The notes: a model not told the origin generated them from the letters alone. Shown: positions 1 to 8,546, numbered from the stretch's first letter. The stretch: DNA of 64,000 nucleotides from Halomarina ordinaria (GCF_030553305.1 NZ_JARRAH010000001.1:62001-126000); one strand, 5' to 3'. Program-made: numbers and translations.

Positions 1-276
1 CCCATCGCCAGCGACGACGCCTTCTACGCCGAGGACGACGCCTACGTCCGCGACTGGGAGGACGCCGGCCTGCTCGCCGTCGAGATGGAGGCTGCCGCGG
101 TCTTCACGCTCGCCCGACGCAAGGGCCTCCGCGCCGGCGCCATCTGCACCGTCGACGGCAACCTCGTCGAGGGGACCCAGAAGGGCGAGACCGAGGGCGA
201 GGAACTCCCCGAGAAGGCGAAGGACAACGTCGAGCGCGCCATCCGCATCGCGCTGACGGCGGCGACCGAGCTGTAG
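1..276 (+). CDS. Nucleoside phosphorylase (uridine/purine type), C-terminal part
   Basis: Only the last 91 codons are in the window; the start lies to the left. The visible part holds the LLAVEMEAAAVFTLA stretch, the hallmark of the PNP/UDP phosphorylase family: the Glu-Met-Glu segment binds the ribose of the nucleoside. It is followed by a GAICTVDGN segment and a helical tail. Known members cleave nucleosides with phosphate to base plus ribose-1-phosphate in cytoplasmic salvage. Whether uridine or a purine nucleoside is preferred cannot be judged from the tail. It ends in TAG 39 bases before the next gene. Confidence 0.9.
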   Translation, partial: PIASDDAFYAEDDAYVRDWEDAGLLAVEMEAAAVFTLARRKGLRAGAICTVDGNLVEGTQKGETEGEELPEKAKDNVERAIRIALTAATEL

Positions 277-315
277 ACGAAACACCCAATACGGCCGCTC
301 GACCGACGTACTGTC

Positions 316-1794
316 GTGATTCGAGGACGGCTCCGCCGACTGCTCGCCCGACTGCGCCGCGTCGAACGGCGCGAACTCCGCGAGTTCCGCGCGTGGCTCG
401 AAGCCACGCACAACCTCGTCCACCTCTCGGCGCTCGTCCTCGTCCCCCTGTTGCTCGCGCTCGTCACGAAGGCGTCGAACACCTTCGAGGGGTTCTCGTT
501 CCTGTTGTTCCCCCCGCTCGCGGCCGGCGCCTACACGCTGTTCGCGAACCCCAGGGGCAAGTACTCCTCTCCCGTCCGGTTCGTCGTCGGTCTCACCGTC
601 GGCGCGCTCTGTGGCTGGGCGGCGTTCGTCGTCGGGACCTACGTCTACGTCGTCGACCCGATGGACGTCCACGCGGGGAGCGCCGCGCTCGCCGTCTTCC
701 TCACGGGGGCGGTGACGTGGGCGTTCGACGTGGAGGAGCCGGCGGCGTTCTCCAGCGCGCTGCTGGTCCTCGTGGCGGACGTCTCCGGCGGAAGTGGCCT
801 CGCGTTCGACGGTCGCTTCCTCTACGTCGCGAGCATCTTCGCCTCCAGTTCGCTCATCGCGGTGGCGTTCGTCCTCTGGCGGCGCCACCTCTACAGCGCC
901 CGCTCGCGCTACCTCTACCTCTCGACACGCGGTGACGACCACGTGCTCGTCCCGATGCGGGGCGACGCTCCGGACGCGACGGCCGTCCTCGGTGCCCGCC
1001 TCGCCGCGGCCCACGACGCGGGGAAGGTGGTGCTGCTCGACCTCGTGACCGACGCCGACCGCGAGGCGGCGGAGGCGGACGACGAGACGCGGCCGGCGAC
1101 CGACGGCGGGCGCTCGTCCGCGGACGCCGTCGACGCGGCGAGCGAGCGGACGCGTCGGGCGGCCGCGCAGGCGGCGACCGACCTCGAGCAGCGCGCGGCC
1201 CGTATTCGGACGCACGTGGGTGTCCCCTGCGAGGTGATGGTCGCCGAGGCGGGCGGTTCACCGGCGCGGACGGTCCTCGACGCGGCCCACGAGGCGAACT
1301 GCGACCTCGTCGCGACGCCCTACGAGACGGCCCGCGACGGCCTCGCGCCGTTCGTCCGCGACCTCTTTCGCGGCGACGTCGACGTGCTCGTGCACCGTAC
1401 GTGCGACGAGCGGACGCACTGGAAGCGCGTACTCGTCCCGGTCCGGCAGACCGGCGACGTCGCCCACGAGATGGCCGACTTCGCCGCCCGACTGGCCGGC
1501 CCGACCGGACGCGTGGCGGTCTGTCACTGCATCGACGACGAGGGCGACCGACGGGCGGCCGAGGGGATGCTCGCGGACATCGCCGAGACGGTCGACGTCC
1601 CCGTCGAGACGCGCGTGGCGCGCGCCTCCATCGAGGCGTTTCTGGCGGCGAACGCCGCGGGCTACGACCTCGTCATCATTGGGGCGAGTCGCGACCGGAG
1701 CGCGGCCTCCCGCTTCGTCTCCCGTCCGACCTTCGAGCGCGTCCCACACCTCGACTGTGACGTGACCATCCTCGACCGTAACCACCGCCTGTGA
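316..1794 (+). CDS. HPP-family membrane protein fused to two UspA domains
   Basis: A 492-residue protein starting at GTG. Residues about 30-195 form an HPP-type membrane module of four or five hydrophobic helices (FSFLLFPPLAAGAYTLF early, then repeated aliphatic helices). Residues about 205-345 and 365-490 look like two universal stress protein folds: the first opens with DHVLVPMRGD, the second with RVLVPVRQT, and the second ends with VIIGASRDRS followed by DCDVTILD, an ATP-loop-like Usp ending. A charged linker near residues 250-290 sits inside the first Usp domain. The HPP family has been linked to nitrite transport in plants; here a transport or sensing role under stress is inference. Confidence 0.85.
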   Translation: MIRGRLRRLLARLRRVERRELREFRAWLEATHNLVHLSALVLVPLLLALVTKASNTFEGFSFLLFPPLAAGAYTLFANPRGKYSSPVRFVVGLTVGALCGWAAFVVGTYVYVVDPMDVHAGSAALAVFLTGAVTWAFDVEEPAAFSSALLVLVADVSGGSGLAFDGRFLYVASIFASSSLIAVAFVLWRRHLYSARSRYLYLSTRGDDHVLVPMRGDAPDATAVLGARLAAAHDAGKVVLLDLVTDADREAAEADDETRPATDGGRSSADAVDAASERTRRAAAQAATDLEQRAARIRTHVGVPCEVMVAEAGGSPARTVLDAAHEANCDLVATPYETARDGLAPFVRDLFRGDVDVLVHRTCDERTHWKRVLVPVRQTGDVAHEMADFAARLAGPTGRVAVCHCIDDEGDRRAAEGMLADIAETVDVPVETRVARASIEAFLAANAAGYDLVIIGASRDRSAASRFVSRPTFERVPHLDCDVTILDRNHRL

Positions 1795-1807
1795 CCCCGC
1801 GGGCGGC

Positions 1808-1847
1808 CTGCAACAGTCATACTACGCTACATGTACGACTGTTGCAG
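1808..1847. promoter_or_regulatory. Long imperfect inverted repeat between two genes
   Basis: Two 15-base arms (1808-1822 and 1833-1847), CTGCAACAGTC(A/G)TAC and its reverse complement, match at 14 of 15 positions around a 10-base A/T-containing loop. It lies 14 bases after the HPP-UspA stop and 59 bases before the next start. There is no T-run, so it does not look like a simple archaeal terminator. A protein-binding operator or an RNA hairpin at the 3' end of the HPP-UspA transcript both fit. Confidence 0.6.
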
Positions 1848-1906
1848 CGGGAAACAGACGCAAACATCGGCGGGCTTGAAACGTACTCCGCGCGACCCAC
1901 CAGTAG

Positions 1907-2257
1907 ATGACGGCATTCCGGTGGGAGGTGTTGATTCTCCGCGGTCCAGTGATGGGAACGCGAGAGCTTCGACTGATGCACCACTCGGGGCGGGTCGAGG
2001 TGGCGGTCGTCCCGTACGCGAGCGGTTACGACGGACAGGAGGTCGGCTACGCGGTCGAGGTGGTCGAGTCGACGACCTACGACGCCGACGCGACGCGCTG
2101 GGTCGACCACGAGGTGACCGCGACGCCGGGGAGTTCGCCGTCGCTCTCGACGGCGCTGGCGCTGGCCTTCGAGACGGTCCTCGACGTCGACGCGCACGTC
2201 GACCGGGCGCTCGAGGCGACGCCGACCGACCCACCGCCCCGCGAGAGCGACGACTGA
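1907..2257 (+). CDS. Conserved hypothetical haloarchaeal protein
   Basis: A 116-residue acidic protein with no family I recognise. The central part is rich in beta-prone segments (EVAVVPYASGYDG, VGYAVEVVESTTYDAD) and the C-terminal half ends in an alpha-helical segment and a disordered PTDPPPRESDD tail. No membrane segment or signal is visible. A later ATG at 1949 is an alternative start that would remove 14 residues. It is followed 38 bases later by the convergent end of the potassium channel gene, so it is probably monocistronic. Confidence 0.6.
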   Translation: MTAFRWEVLILRGPVMGTRELRLMHHSGRVEVAVVPYASGYDGQEVGYAVEVVESTTYDADATRWVDHEVTATPGSSPSLSTALALAFETVLDVDAHVDRALEATPTDPPPRESDD

Positions 2258-2295
2258 CCGGCGTGGTGCGGCGGTGTTGCGTCCCCGGGGTCAGC

Positions 2296-3510
2296 TCAGC
2301 GTCCCGGGTCGGCTTCGGCTTCGGCCTCGTCGCCGTCGGTCCCGAGGAGTCGCTCGGCGAGTTCCTCCACCCCGCCGCTGCCGAGGGCGCTCCGGACGAG
2401 CAGGTGGCCGCCGAGGACGGCGGGGCTGATGACGGCGTCCGCGCCGGCGCGCTTGAGCTTCTTCGCGTTCTCGCGGTCGGTCGCGGCCGCGACGACGCGG
2501 AGGTCCGGGTTCAGTTCGCGGGCGGTGAGGATAGAGAGCGCGTCGTGCGCGTCGTCGTCCGTCGCCGCGACGAAGGCGCGAGCGCGGTCGATGCCCACCG
2601 TCCGCAGCGGTTCCTCGTCGCTCGGGTCGCCGACGTGGACGAGGCAGTCGCGGTCGGCGAGCGCGTTCGCGCGCTCGGCGCTCTCGACGACGACGACGAA
2701 CTCGGCGTCGGCGGCGAGGAGTTCTTCGAGTATCGGTTCGGTCAGGTCGCCGGCGCCGGCGACCACGAGGTGGTCGTCGATGAGTGAGAGGCGTCTGTCG
2801 GACATGGTTCCGAGGGCGCTCGCGAAGCGAGCTTCGATGAGGGGGGCGAGCAGGGCACCGGCCGCGACGGCGAAACTCGACGTGCCGACGACGACGACGC
2901 TCATCGCGAACAGGCGTGCGGTGGTCGTCTCGGGGGAGACGTCGCCGTAGCCGACGGTGCTCGCGGTCACCAGCGCGAAGTAGAAGGCGTCGACGGGGTT
3001 GGTGACGGTCGCGCCGAACTGGTCGCGCAGCGCCCACGTCCCGACGGTGCCGTAGGTCTGCGAGGCGACGATGGCACCGACGGCCGCCAGTTGCGTCGAG
3101 GTCAGCGACGTCGGACGACTGAACGCCCGCCGGGTGCGCACGAGCACCGCCAGCGCGACCAGCGCGAGGACGACCACCGGAACCGTCACCGGCGACCCCT
3201 GGAGCACGCCGGCGAGGGCGGCGAGGGGGAGCAACACGACCGCCGCCAGCCACGCGAGGTGGCCGCCGCTCCGCAGTCCGTGGGCGGCGAGCAACAACGT
3301 GAATCCGGTGAGCGTCCCGACGAACGCCGCGGTCTGCCGGAGCGGGGTCGGGACGAAGCCGAAGACCGGCACGACGGTGCTCGGCGCGGCCTGCTCGACG
3401 AGCGCGACCACGCCGGTCACGATGGCGACGGCCGCGACGACACCCGTCAGCAGGACCGCGACCCGTGGTCTGCGGACGTCGGCTACTCTCTCTGCTCCCG
3501 CTCGCGCCAT
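2296..3510 (-). CDS. Potassium channel with cytoplasmic RCK (TrkA-N) domain
   Basis: A 404-residue protein. About four hydrophobic helices (residues 15-125) precede a classic two-helix pore: a pore helix near residues 170-184, the selectivity filter TVGYGD at 185-190, and an inner helix to about residue 225. From about residue 246 a Rossmann fold (VVAGAGDLTEPI) begins, the RCK/TrkA-N domain that gates K+ channels by binding a nucleotide or ion. The ATG at 3510 was chosen because a TATA-like TTTAC box lies 27 bases upstream and a longer frame would run into the divergent gene. The neighbouring divergent operon encodes TrkA-C membrane proteins, so both units probably serve K+ homeostasis. Confidence 0.9.
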   Translation of the reverse strand: MARAGAERVADVRRPRVAVLLTGVVAAVAIVTGVVALVEQAAPSTVVPVFGFVPTPLRQTAAFVGTLTGFTLLLAAHGLRSGGHLAWLAAVVLLPLAALAGVLQGSPVTVPVVVLALVALAVLVRTRRAFSRPTSLTSTQLAAVGAIVASQTYGTVGTWALRDQFGATVTNPVDAFYFALVTASTVGYGDVSPETTTARLFAMSVVVVGTSSFAVAAGALLAPLIEARFASALGTMSDRRLSLIDDHLVVAGAGDLTEPILEELLAADAEFVVVVESAERANALADRDCLVHVGDPSDEEPLRTVGIDRARAFVAATDDDAHDALSILTARELNPDLRVVAAATDRENAKKLKRAGADAVISPAVLGGHLLVRSALGSGGVEELAERLLGTDGDEAEAEADPGR

Positions 3511-3535
3511 GGGTCCCCTCTCTCGCCTCGCGGCG

Positions 3536-3563
3536 TAAACGTCCCGTTCGCCACCCATATATG
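3536..3563. promoter_or_regulatory. Divergent promoters for K+ channel and TrkA-C operon
   Basis: Two TATA-like elements lie back to back: TAAAC (read GTTTA on the minus strand, 3536-3540) is centred about 27 bases before the channel ATG at 3510, and CATATATG (3556-3563) about 27 bases before the ATG at 3587. Both distances fit leaderless transcripts, the usual haloarchaeal arrangement. Confidence 0.55.
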
Positions 3564-3586
3564 ACCCCGCTCCCCACGCAGGGGCA

Positions 3587-4837
3587 ATGGCCTCCCTCCC
3601 CGTCGAAGTCCTCGTCGGCATCTACCTGGGTCTGCTGACGGGCGTCATCCCCGCGCTGGTGTCGTGGCTGCTCGGTTTCGTCGTCCGCTACTTCACCGGC
3701 GTCTCCATCCCCGGGTTCGGTGTCGTCGTCCTCGGCCTCGCCATCGCGGGCGTCAACGGCGGTCTGCTCGCGCTCAACGACCCGACGGTGCTCGCCTCCG
3801 GCGCGCGCGTCGCCGTCGCCATCGTCGTCATCATCATGATGTCGCTGTACGCCCACGCCCGCGGCGACACCATGGCCGCCGACTTCCCCCGACACGTCTC
3901 GCTGCGGTCGCTGCGCGAGCGCACCCTCTCGGCCGACGTCGTCGAACTCGTCGGCGGCCGCGACGAGGTGCGCGTCCACGTCGTCGGCGACGTCGGCCAC
4001 ATGGAGGGCTACCCGCCGCTGTCGCCCGCCCTCCGCGCCCGCATCCGCGAGACCGAGTGGCGACTGCCCGGCGACCTCCCGCTCTCGGAACTGGAGGCGC
4101 GCGTCGCCGACCGCCTCCGGACGGAGTTCGACCTCGCGGACGCCGTCGTGCGCATCGACGAACGCGGCGGCGCGCGCGTCGACGCCGCGCCACCACTCTC
4201 GGGCCTTTCGAAGCGCGTCCCGCCGGGCGAGCGCGCCGTCTCGCTCGACGCGCTCGTCCCGACCGGCCTCGCCCGCGGCGACGAGGTGACGCTCCGAGCG
4301 GGCGACGAACGGGTCGCGGGCACCGTGGTGAGCGCGCGCTCGACCACCGGAGGCGCGGAGGGGGCCGACACCCCTTCCACCGCCCCTGCGGACGACGCGA
4401 CCGGCGCCCCCGACACGACCGACGCGGACGACGACGCCCACACCCCCTCGTCGGCGAGCGCGCCGACCGCCACCGGCGGCGAGGGACGGCTGACGGTCGC
4501 CGTCTCGCGCGCCGACGCCCGCACGCTGCTCGGCGACGCCGACCCGACCGTCGTCGTCGAGGCGCGGGGCACCCGCCGCGAGTTCGAACTCCTCGCCGTC
4601 CTCCGGCGCGCCGGTCGGCGCGTCCGTCGCCTCACGGTCGGCGACGGCCCGCTGACCGCCCGCTCGCTCGCCGACCTCGACCTCCGCGCGGAGTACGACG
4701 TCGCGGTGCTCGCGGTCCGCCGCGACGGCGAGTGGCGGTTCGTCCCCGACGGCGAGACGCGCCTGCGAAGCGGCGACGAACTGTTCGCCCTCGGGGCGAG
4801 CGACGCCCTGTCCCGGTTCGCGGAGGTGGCGGGGTGA
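3587..4837 (+). CDS. Membrane protein with C-terminal TrkA-C (RCK_C) domain, copy 1
   Basis: A 416-residue protein. Three hydrophobic helices (about residues 5-90) anchor it. A cytoplasmic middle domain has the MEGYPPLSPALRARI segment, which is paralogous to VEGHDPLPPEL in the next gene. An acidic Thr/Ala/Asp-rich linker follows near residues 245-295. The last 80 residues resemble RCK_C: LTVGDGPLTARSLADLDL, then RSGDELFALG. RCK_C domains bind ligands (in some families c-di-AMP) and regulate K+ transport. No transporter pore is visible here, so a regulatory or accessory role is inferred. Its stop codon overlaps the next ATG by one base. Confidence 0.8.
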   Translation: MASLPVEVLVGIYLGLLTGVIPALVSWLLGFVVRYFTGVSIPGFGVVVLGLAIAGVNGGLLALNDPTVLASGARVAVAIVVIIMMSLYAHARGDTMAADFPRHVSLRSLRERTLSADVVELVGGRDEVRVHVVGDVGHMEGYPPLSPALRARIRETEWRLPGDLPLSELEARVADRLRTEFDLADAVVRIDERGGARVDAAPPLSGLSKRVPPGERAVSLDALVPTGLARGDEVTLRAGDERVAGTVVSARSTTGGAEGADTPSTAPADDATGAPDTTDADDDAHTPSSASAPTATGGEGRLTVAVSRADARTLLGDADPTVVVEARGTRREFELLAVLRRAGRRVRRLTVGDGPLTARSLADLDLRAEYDVAVLAVRRDGEWRFVPDGETRLRSGDELFALGASDALSRFAEVAG

Positions 4838-5994
4838 TGCTCGCGGCCCAGTTCCAGGGCGTCGCACAGTTCGGCGCGAACGTCGCGTTCGGCGTCGGGG
4901 TCGTCGCCGGGGCCGGGGCCATCGCCGCCGGCGTGGGGGCCGGCCACCGCTGGTACGCCCGCCGGCCGGTTCCCGAGGGACTCGCGGTGCTCGCGGGGGT
5001 GAGCGTCGTCGCCCTCGCGCTCAGCACGACGACGGCGCTCGACGTCGTCATCGAACGCGACGCGGCGGTCGACGGGGAGGCGGCGCTCGCGAACGTCACG
5101 CTGTTCGCCCTCGCGGCGGGCGTCTCGCTCGTCTGCGGTCGGCTCGGCGACCGCATCGCGCTCGCCGTCGTCGAGGAGGACCTCACGGAGGTCGGGCGCA
5201 TCGTCCGTTCCGTCGGTCGGAACATCACGGTCACGCTCCCCGAGGAGGTAGCCGACGTCGAGGGGCACGACCCGCTGCCGCCGGAGCTGACGGCCCAGCT
5301 CGCCGGCAAGTCCCTCTCGTTCCCCCGCGGACTGACCGTCGACGAACTCCGCTCGCGGCTCGTCACCCGGCTGAAGGCCGACTACGGCGTCGGGAGCGTC
5401 GACGTCGAACTCACCCCGGAGGGGGACGTCGAGTACCTCGCGCTCGGCAGTCGGGTCGCCGGCCTCGGGCCGACGCTGGCGCCCGGCAGCGCGGGTGTCG
5501 CGGTGCGGGCGGACCCGGCGTTCACGGCCAGCCCCGGCGACGCCGTCCAGGTGTGGACCGACGACCCCCCGTCGCTCGTGACGACGGCCGAACTCCGGGC
5601 GACGGCCGGCGACGTCGTCACGCTCGCGCTCGACGCCGCGGACGCCGCATCGCTCGACGCGTCGACGCGCTACCGGCTCGTCACGCTCCCGGCGACGGCC
5701 CGCTCGGACCGGGAGTTCGCCGCGCTCCTGCGCGCCGCCGACGAGACGCTCGGCGTCGTCACCGTCGGGCCGGACAGCCCCCTCCGCGACCTCGCGGTCG
5801 GCGACCTGGCGGGGTCGGTCGTCGCCGTCGCGGGCGAGGCGGGGGTGACGGCGGTCCCCCACCGCGACCGGCCGCTCGCCGCCGGCGAGACGGCGTACGT
5901 CGTCGCCCGACCGGACGTGCTGCGCCGCCTCGACGCGGCCGCGAACGGTCAGGGGACGCCGCCGCTGCGCGACCGGGCGACGGCCGACGACTGA
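4837..5994 (+). CDS. Membrane protein with C-terminal TrkA-C (RCK_C) domain, copy 2
   Basis: A 385-residue paralogue of the preceding gene. ATG at 4837 shares its A with the upstream TGA, implying translational coupling; a GTG one codon earlier is possible. Three hydrophobic helices (residues about 12-110) precede a shared middle domain (VEGHDPLPPEL, then GLTVDELRSRLVTRLKADYG) and a C-terminal RCK_C-like domain (VVTVGPDSPLRDLAVGDL). Compared with copy 1 the acidic linker is missing. The two probably form a heteromeric membrane complex acting with the divergent K+ channel; that is inference. Confidence 0.8.
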   Translation: MLAAQFQGVAQFGANVAFGVGVVAGAGAIAAGVGAGHRWYARRPVPEGLAVLAGVSVVALALSTTTALDVVIERDAAVDGEAALANVTLFALAAGVSLVCGRLGDRIALAVVEEDLTEVGRIVRSVGRNITVTLPEEVADVEGHDPLPPELTAQLAGKSLSFPRGLTVDELRSRLVTRLKADYGVGSVDVELTPEGDVEYLALGSRVAGLGPTLAPGSAGVAVRADPAFTASPGDAVQVWTDDPPSLVTTAELRATAGDVVTLALDAADAASLDASTRYRLVTLPATARSDREFAALLRAADETLGVVTVGPDSPLRDLAVGDLAGSVVAVAGEAGVTAVPHRDRPLAAGETAYVVARPDVLRRLDAAANGQGTPPLRDRATADD

Positions 5995-6014
5995 CCGGGG
6001 GCGGCGACGGGTAG

Positions 6015-6020
6015 ACATAT
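6015..6020 (+). promoter_or_regulatory. TATA-like box for samp1
   Basis: ACATAT centred about 28 bases before the ATG at 6046 fits a leaderless archaeal promoter. Confidence 0.45.
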
Positions 6021-6045
6021 CCGTGGCCCGTCGGTATCGACGACC

Positions 6046-6324
6046 ATGCACTGGAAGCTCTTCGCCAACCTCGCCGAGACCGCCGGCGAGCGAGAGGTCC
6101 CGCTCGACCTGGAGGCGGGCGCGACGTTCGGCGACGCGCTCGACGCGCTGCTGGAGCGTCACCCCGAACTGCGCGAGGAGGTCCTCGACGACGACGGCGA
6201 CCTCCGCGGGCACATCAGGGTGCTCAGGAACACGCACAACCCGTTCGTCAGCGACGAGGGGTACGAGACGGTCCTCGCGGAAGACGACGAACTCGCCATG
6301 TTCCCACCTGTCAGCGGCGGGTAA
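6046..6324 (+). CDS. samp1: Ubiquitin-like small archaeal modifier protein SAMP1 (MoaD-like)
   Basis: A 92-residue beta-grasp protein that starts MHWKLFANLAE and ends FPPVSGG. From memory this closely resembles Haloferax volcanii SAMP1, including the GDALDALLERHP helix, the HIRVLRN strand and the ELAMFPPVSGG tail. The C-terminal diglycine is adenylated by the E1-like UbaA; SAMP1 is then either conjugated to lysines of target proteins or thiocarboxylated to supply sulfur for molybdopterin. No E1 or desampylase gene is in the window. Followed eight bases later by the end of a convergent GNAT gene. Confidence 0.93.
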   Translation: MHWKLFANLAETAGEREVPLDLEAGATFGDALDALLERHPELREEVLDDDGDLRGHIRVLRNTHNPFVSDEGYETVLAEDDELAMFPPVSGG

Positions 6325-6331
6325 CCGGTCG

Positions 6332-7240
6332 TCAGCGCCCGGTGAGGTCGGCCGCGAGCACGAAGTCGGGTTCGTCGCTGATGCCCGCCCGGGCGTAGGC
6401 CGCGTCCGAGACCACCCGTGCCGTCTCCGGGACGAGCACGCGCGTCCGGTCGGCGTCGAGGCGGGCCGCGTCCCGTGCGACGCCCGCGAACAGCGACTCG
6501 GCGTGCTCGTAGGCGTCCCACGCGCCGACGCCGTACTCCGCCCACCGCTCGCTCCCCCCCTCGTCGTCCGGTCGCTCGTAGGTTCTCGTCCGGTACGCCA
6601 TCGCGCGCGTCCCCTCGTCCTGCACGACGAACAGGCCGTCCTCGTCGGCGGCCGCCCGGAGGCGCTCGCGGGTGACCTCCGAGAGCGCCCACGACTCGCC
6701 GGTGTCGAGGCCGAGGCCGTGGAGGTGTTCGCGGGCGGGGGAGTCGGTCCAGTAGCTCCACGCCGCGGCGGGGTCGGCGACCACGTCGTGGGCGGGGGTC
6801 GCGTCGGCGTCGGGTGTCGGGTGCGCCCAGCGGAACTCCGTCTCGGGGGCGAACCCGGCCGCGCGCGACTGGCCGAGGCCGGCGACGTTCCACGAGAAGA
6901 CCATGTTCCGACAGACCGTCGCGCCCGCCCCGGCCGCCCAGTCGAACACCGCCCGCGTCAGGGCGAGGCTGACGCCCTCCCCCCGGAACGCGGGGTTGAC
7001 GCGCATCCCCTGGGCCCACGCCTCCGTCGGCGAGAGGAGGACGCCCTGACAGATACCGGCGACGTCGTCCCCCGCGTCGAGGACGAGCGTCCGCTGGCCG
7101 TCGCCGTCGCCCGCCACCCACTCCTCGAAGACGCGGCCGATGTAGTCGCCCGTCCCCCGGTCGGCCCACGTGTCCTCGGTGAACGAGACGACGGCCTCGC
7201 GGTCCCCGGGCCGGGCCGGTCGGACCTCGAAGCCGCTCAC
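6332..7240 (-). CDS. GNAT-family N-acetyltransferase
   Basis: A 302-residue protein. Residues about 4-150 form a GNAT fold: FEVRPARPGDREAVV at the start, then a motif-A-like MRVNPAFRGEGVSLAL with the acetyl-CoA pyrophosphate loop (R-G-E-G). A second, GNAT-like half follows, with ARLDADRTRVLVPE near its end. The GTG start at 7240 was chosen because it overlaps the gatD stop in a GTGA; a longer frame upstream lies inside gatD and is Arg-rich shadow. The acceptor substrate is unknown. Translational coupling to gatD does not by itself imply a role in tRNA modification. Confidence 0.85.
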   Translation of the reverse strand: MSGFEVRPARPGDREAVVSFTEDTWADRGTGDYIGRVFEEWVAGDGDGQRTLVLDAGDDVAGICQGVLLSPTEAWAQGMRVNPAFRGEGVSLALTRAVFDWAAGAGATVCRNMVFSWNVAGLGQSRAAGFAPETEFRWAHPTPDADATPAHDVVADPAAAWSYWTDSPAREHLHGLGLDTGESWALSEVTRERLRAAADEDGLFVVQDEGTRAMAYRTRTYERPDDEGGSERWAEYGVGAWDAYEHAESLFAGVARDAARLDADRTRVLVPETARVVSDAAYARAGISDEPDFVLAADLTGR

Positions 7241-8478
7241 GTCCACGGCGCCGACCGGGCGGTCAGTTCGCCCGCCAGCGGGGTCCGCATCGTCTCCTCG
7301 ACGGCCTCGGCGTTGGCGAGCGCCCACATGAGCTTCACCTTCGCCGTCCCCGGCAGCATGTCCTCGCCCTCGACGACGCCCGCGTCGAGCAGGTCGCGGC
7401 CCGTGTCGTAGACGCGGTCGCAGACCCGCCCCTCCAGACACTGGCTCGTCATCACGACGACGGTACCGTCGTCGACCATCGACTCGAGGCGGTCGATGAG
7501 GTCGGTGTGGACGTGGCCGAGACCCGTCCCCTCGACGACGACGCCCGCTTTCCCCTCGCAGACGTCGAGGAACGCCTCGTCCATGCCGGGGGTGAACTTC
7601 AGCAGTTCCACCTCCTCCTCCAGGTCGTCGTCGAGCGCGAGGTCGGTCGCGCCGCGCGGTTCGTACTCGCGGGCGAACGTCACCGCCTCGCTGTCGTAGT
7701 CGACGACCCCGAGGGGGTCGTTGCCGACCGTCTCGAAGGCGTCCCGGCGGGAGGTGTGGTTCTTGCGGACGCGCGTGCCGCGGTGGAGCGCGCAGCGGTC
7801 GTCGTTCTCGCTCGCGTGCATACAGACCAGCACCTCCGCGCAGTCGGCCTTCGCGGCCTCGACGGCGCAGACGGCGTTCATCACGTTGTCCGAGGAGGGG
7901 CGGTCGGCCGAGCGCTGGCTCCCCGTGAAGACGACGGGCACGGGCGTGTCGAGCATGAACGCGAGCGCGCTCGCCGAGTACTGCATCGTGTCCGTCCCGT
8001 GCATCACGACGACGCCGTCGGCGCCCGCCTCGATCTCCTCGTGGACGGCCCGCGCGAGGTCGCGCCAGACGGCCGGCGTCATGTTCTCCGAGAGGATGTT
8101 CGCGACGACGCGCCCGCGGTAGTTCGCCCGGCCGGCGAGGTCCGGGACGGCCCGGAGGACGTCCTCGGCGGTGAACTGCGCCGTCACCGCGCCGGTCCGG
8201 TAGTCGACCGTCGAGGCGATGGTCCCGCCGGTCGAGATGAGCGCGACGGTCGGGAGGTCGTCGTCGAACGCGACCGCCGAGGTCTCCTGCTCGCCGCCCT
8301 CCCCGACCTCGTAGACGTCGGACTCGAGCACCGTCACGTCGCTCCCGTCGCGGTCGATACCGACGTTGTAGCCGCCGTCGAGCTTGACGACGACCTCCTG
8401 GGTCGTCGTGGAGGGCATGAGGACGCCCTCGTAGACGCTGTCGCCGCGCTCGACGCGCACGCGGTCGCCTGCATTCAT
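7237..8478 (-). CDS. gatD: Glu-tRNA(Gln) amidotransferase subunit D
   Basis: A 413-residue asparaginase-type subunit of the archaeal GatDE enzyme, which converts Glu-tRNA(Gln) into Gln-tRNA(Gln) using ammonia from Asn or Gln. Residues 1-70 form the extra N-terminal beta-barrel found in GatD and not in plain asparaginases. The two catalytic threonine motifs are STGGTIAS (82-89) and HGTDTM (160-165), with the Lys motif in VRKNHTS. Length and domain order match the family. GatE is not in the window. The ATG at 8478 gives the expected N-terminus MNAGDRVRVERGDSVYEG. Confidence 0.96.
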   Translation of the reverse strand: MNAGDRVRVERGDSVYEGVLMPSTTTQEVVVKLDGGYNVGIDRDGSDVTVLESDVYEVGEGGEQETSAVAFDDDLPTVALISTGGTIASTVDYRTGAVTAQFTAEDVLRAVPDLAGRANYRGRVVANILSENMTPAVWRDLARAVHEEIEAGADGVVVMHGTDTMQYSASALAFMLDTPVPVVFTGSQRSADRPSSDNVMNAVCAVEAAKADCAEVLVCMHASENDDRCALHRGTRVRKNHTSRRDAFETVGNDPLGVVDYDSEAVTFAREYEPRGATDLALDDDLEEEVELLKFTPGMDEAFLDVCEGKAGVVVEGTGLGHVHTDLIDRLESMVDDGTVVVMTSQCLEGRVCDRVYDTGRDLLDAGVVEGEDMLPGTAKVKLMWALANAEAVEETMRTPLAGELTARSAPWT

Positions 8479-8546
8479 ACCTCTGCCTTCTCCGAGGCGG
8501 ACCTTAATCCCACGGAACCGTCTCGCCGCCGGACCGGGAAAAGGCA

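Noticed and set aside
2291-4867. Very long minus-strand open frame (about 858 codons) over the K+ channel and TrkA-C genes
   Set aside because: Its translation is Arg/Gly/Pro-rich shadow of known genes, with no domain motif; the high GC content makes such frames common.
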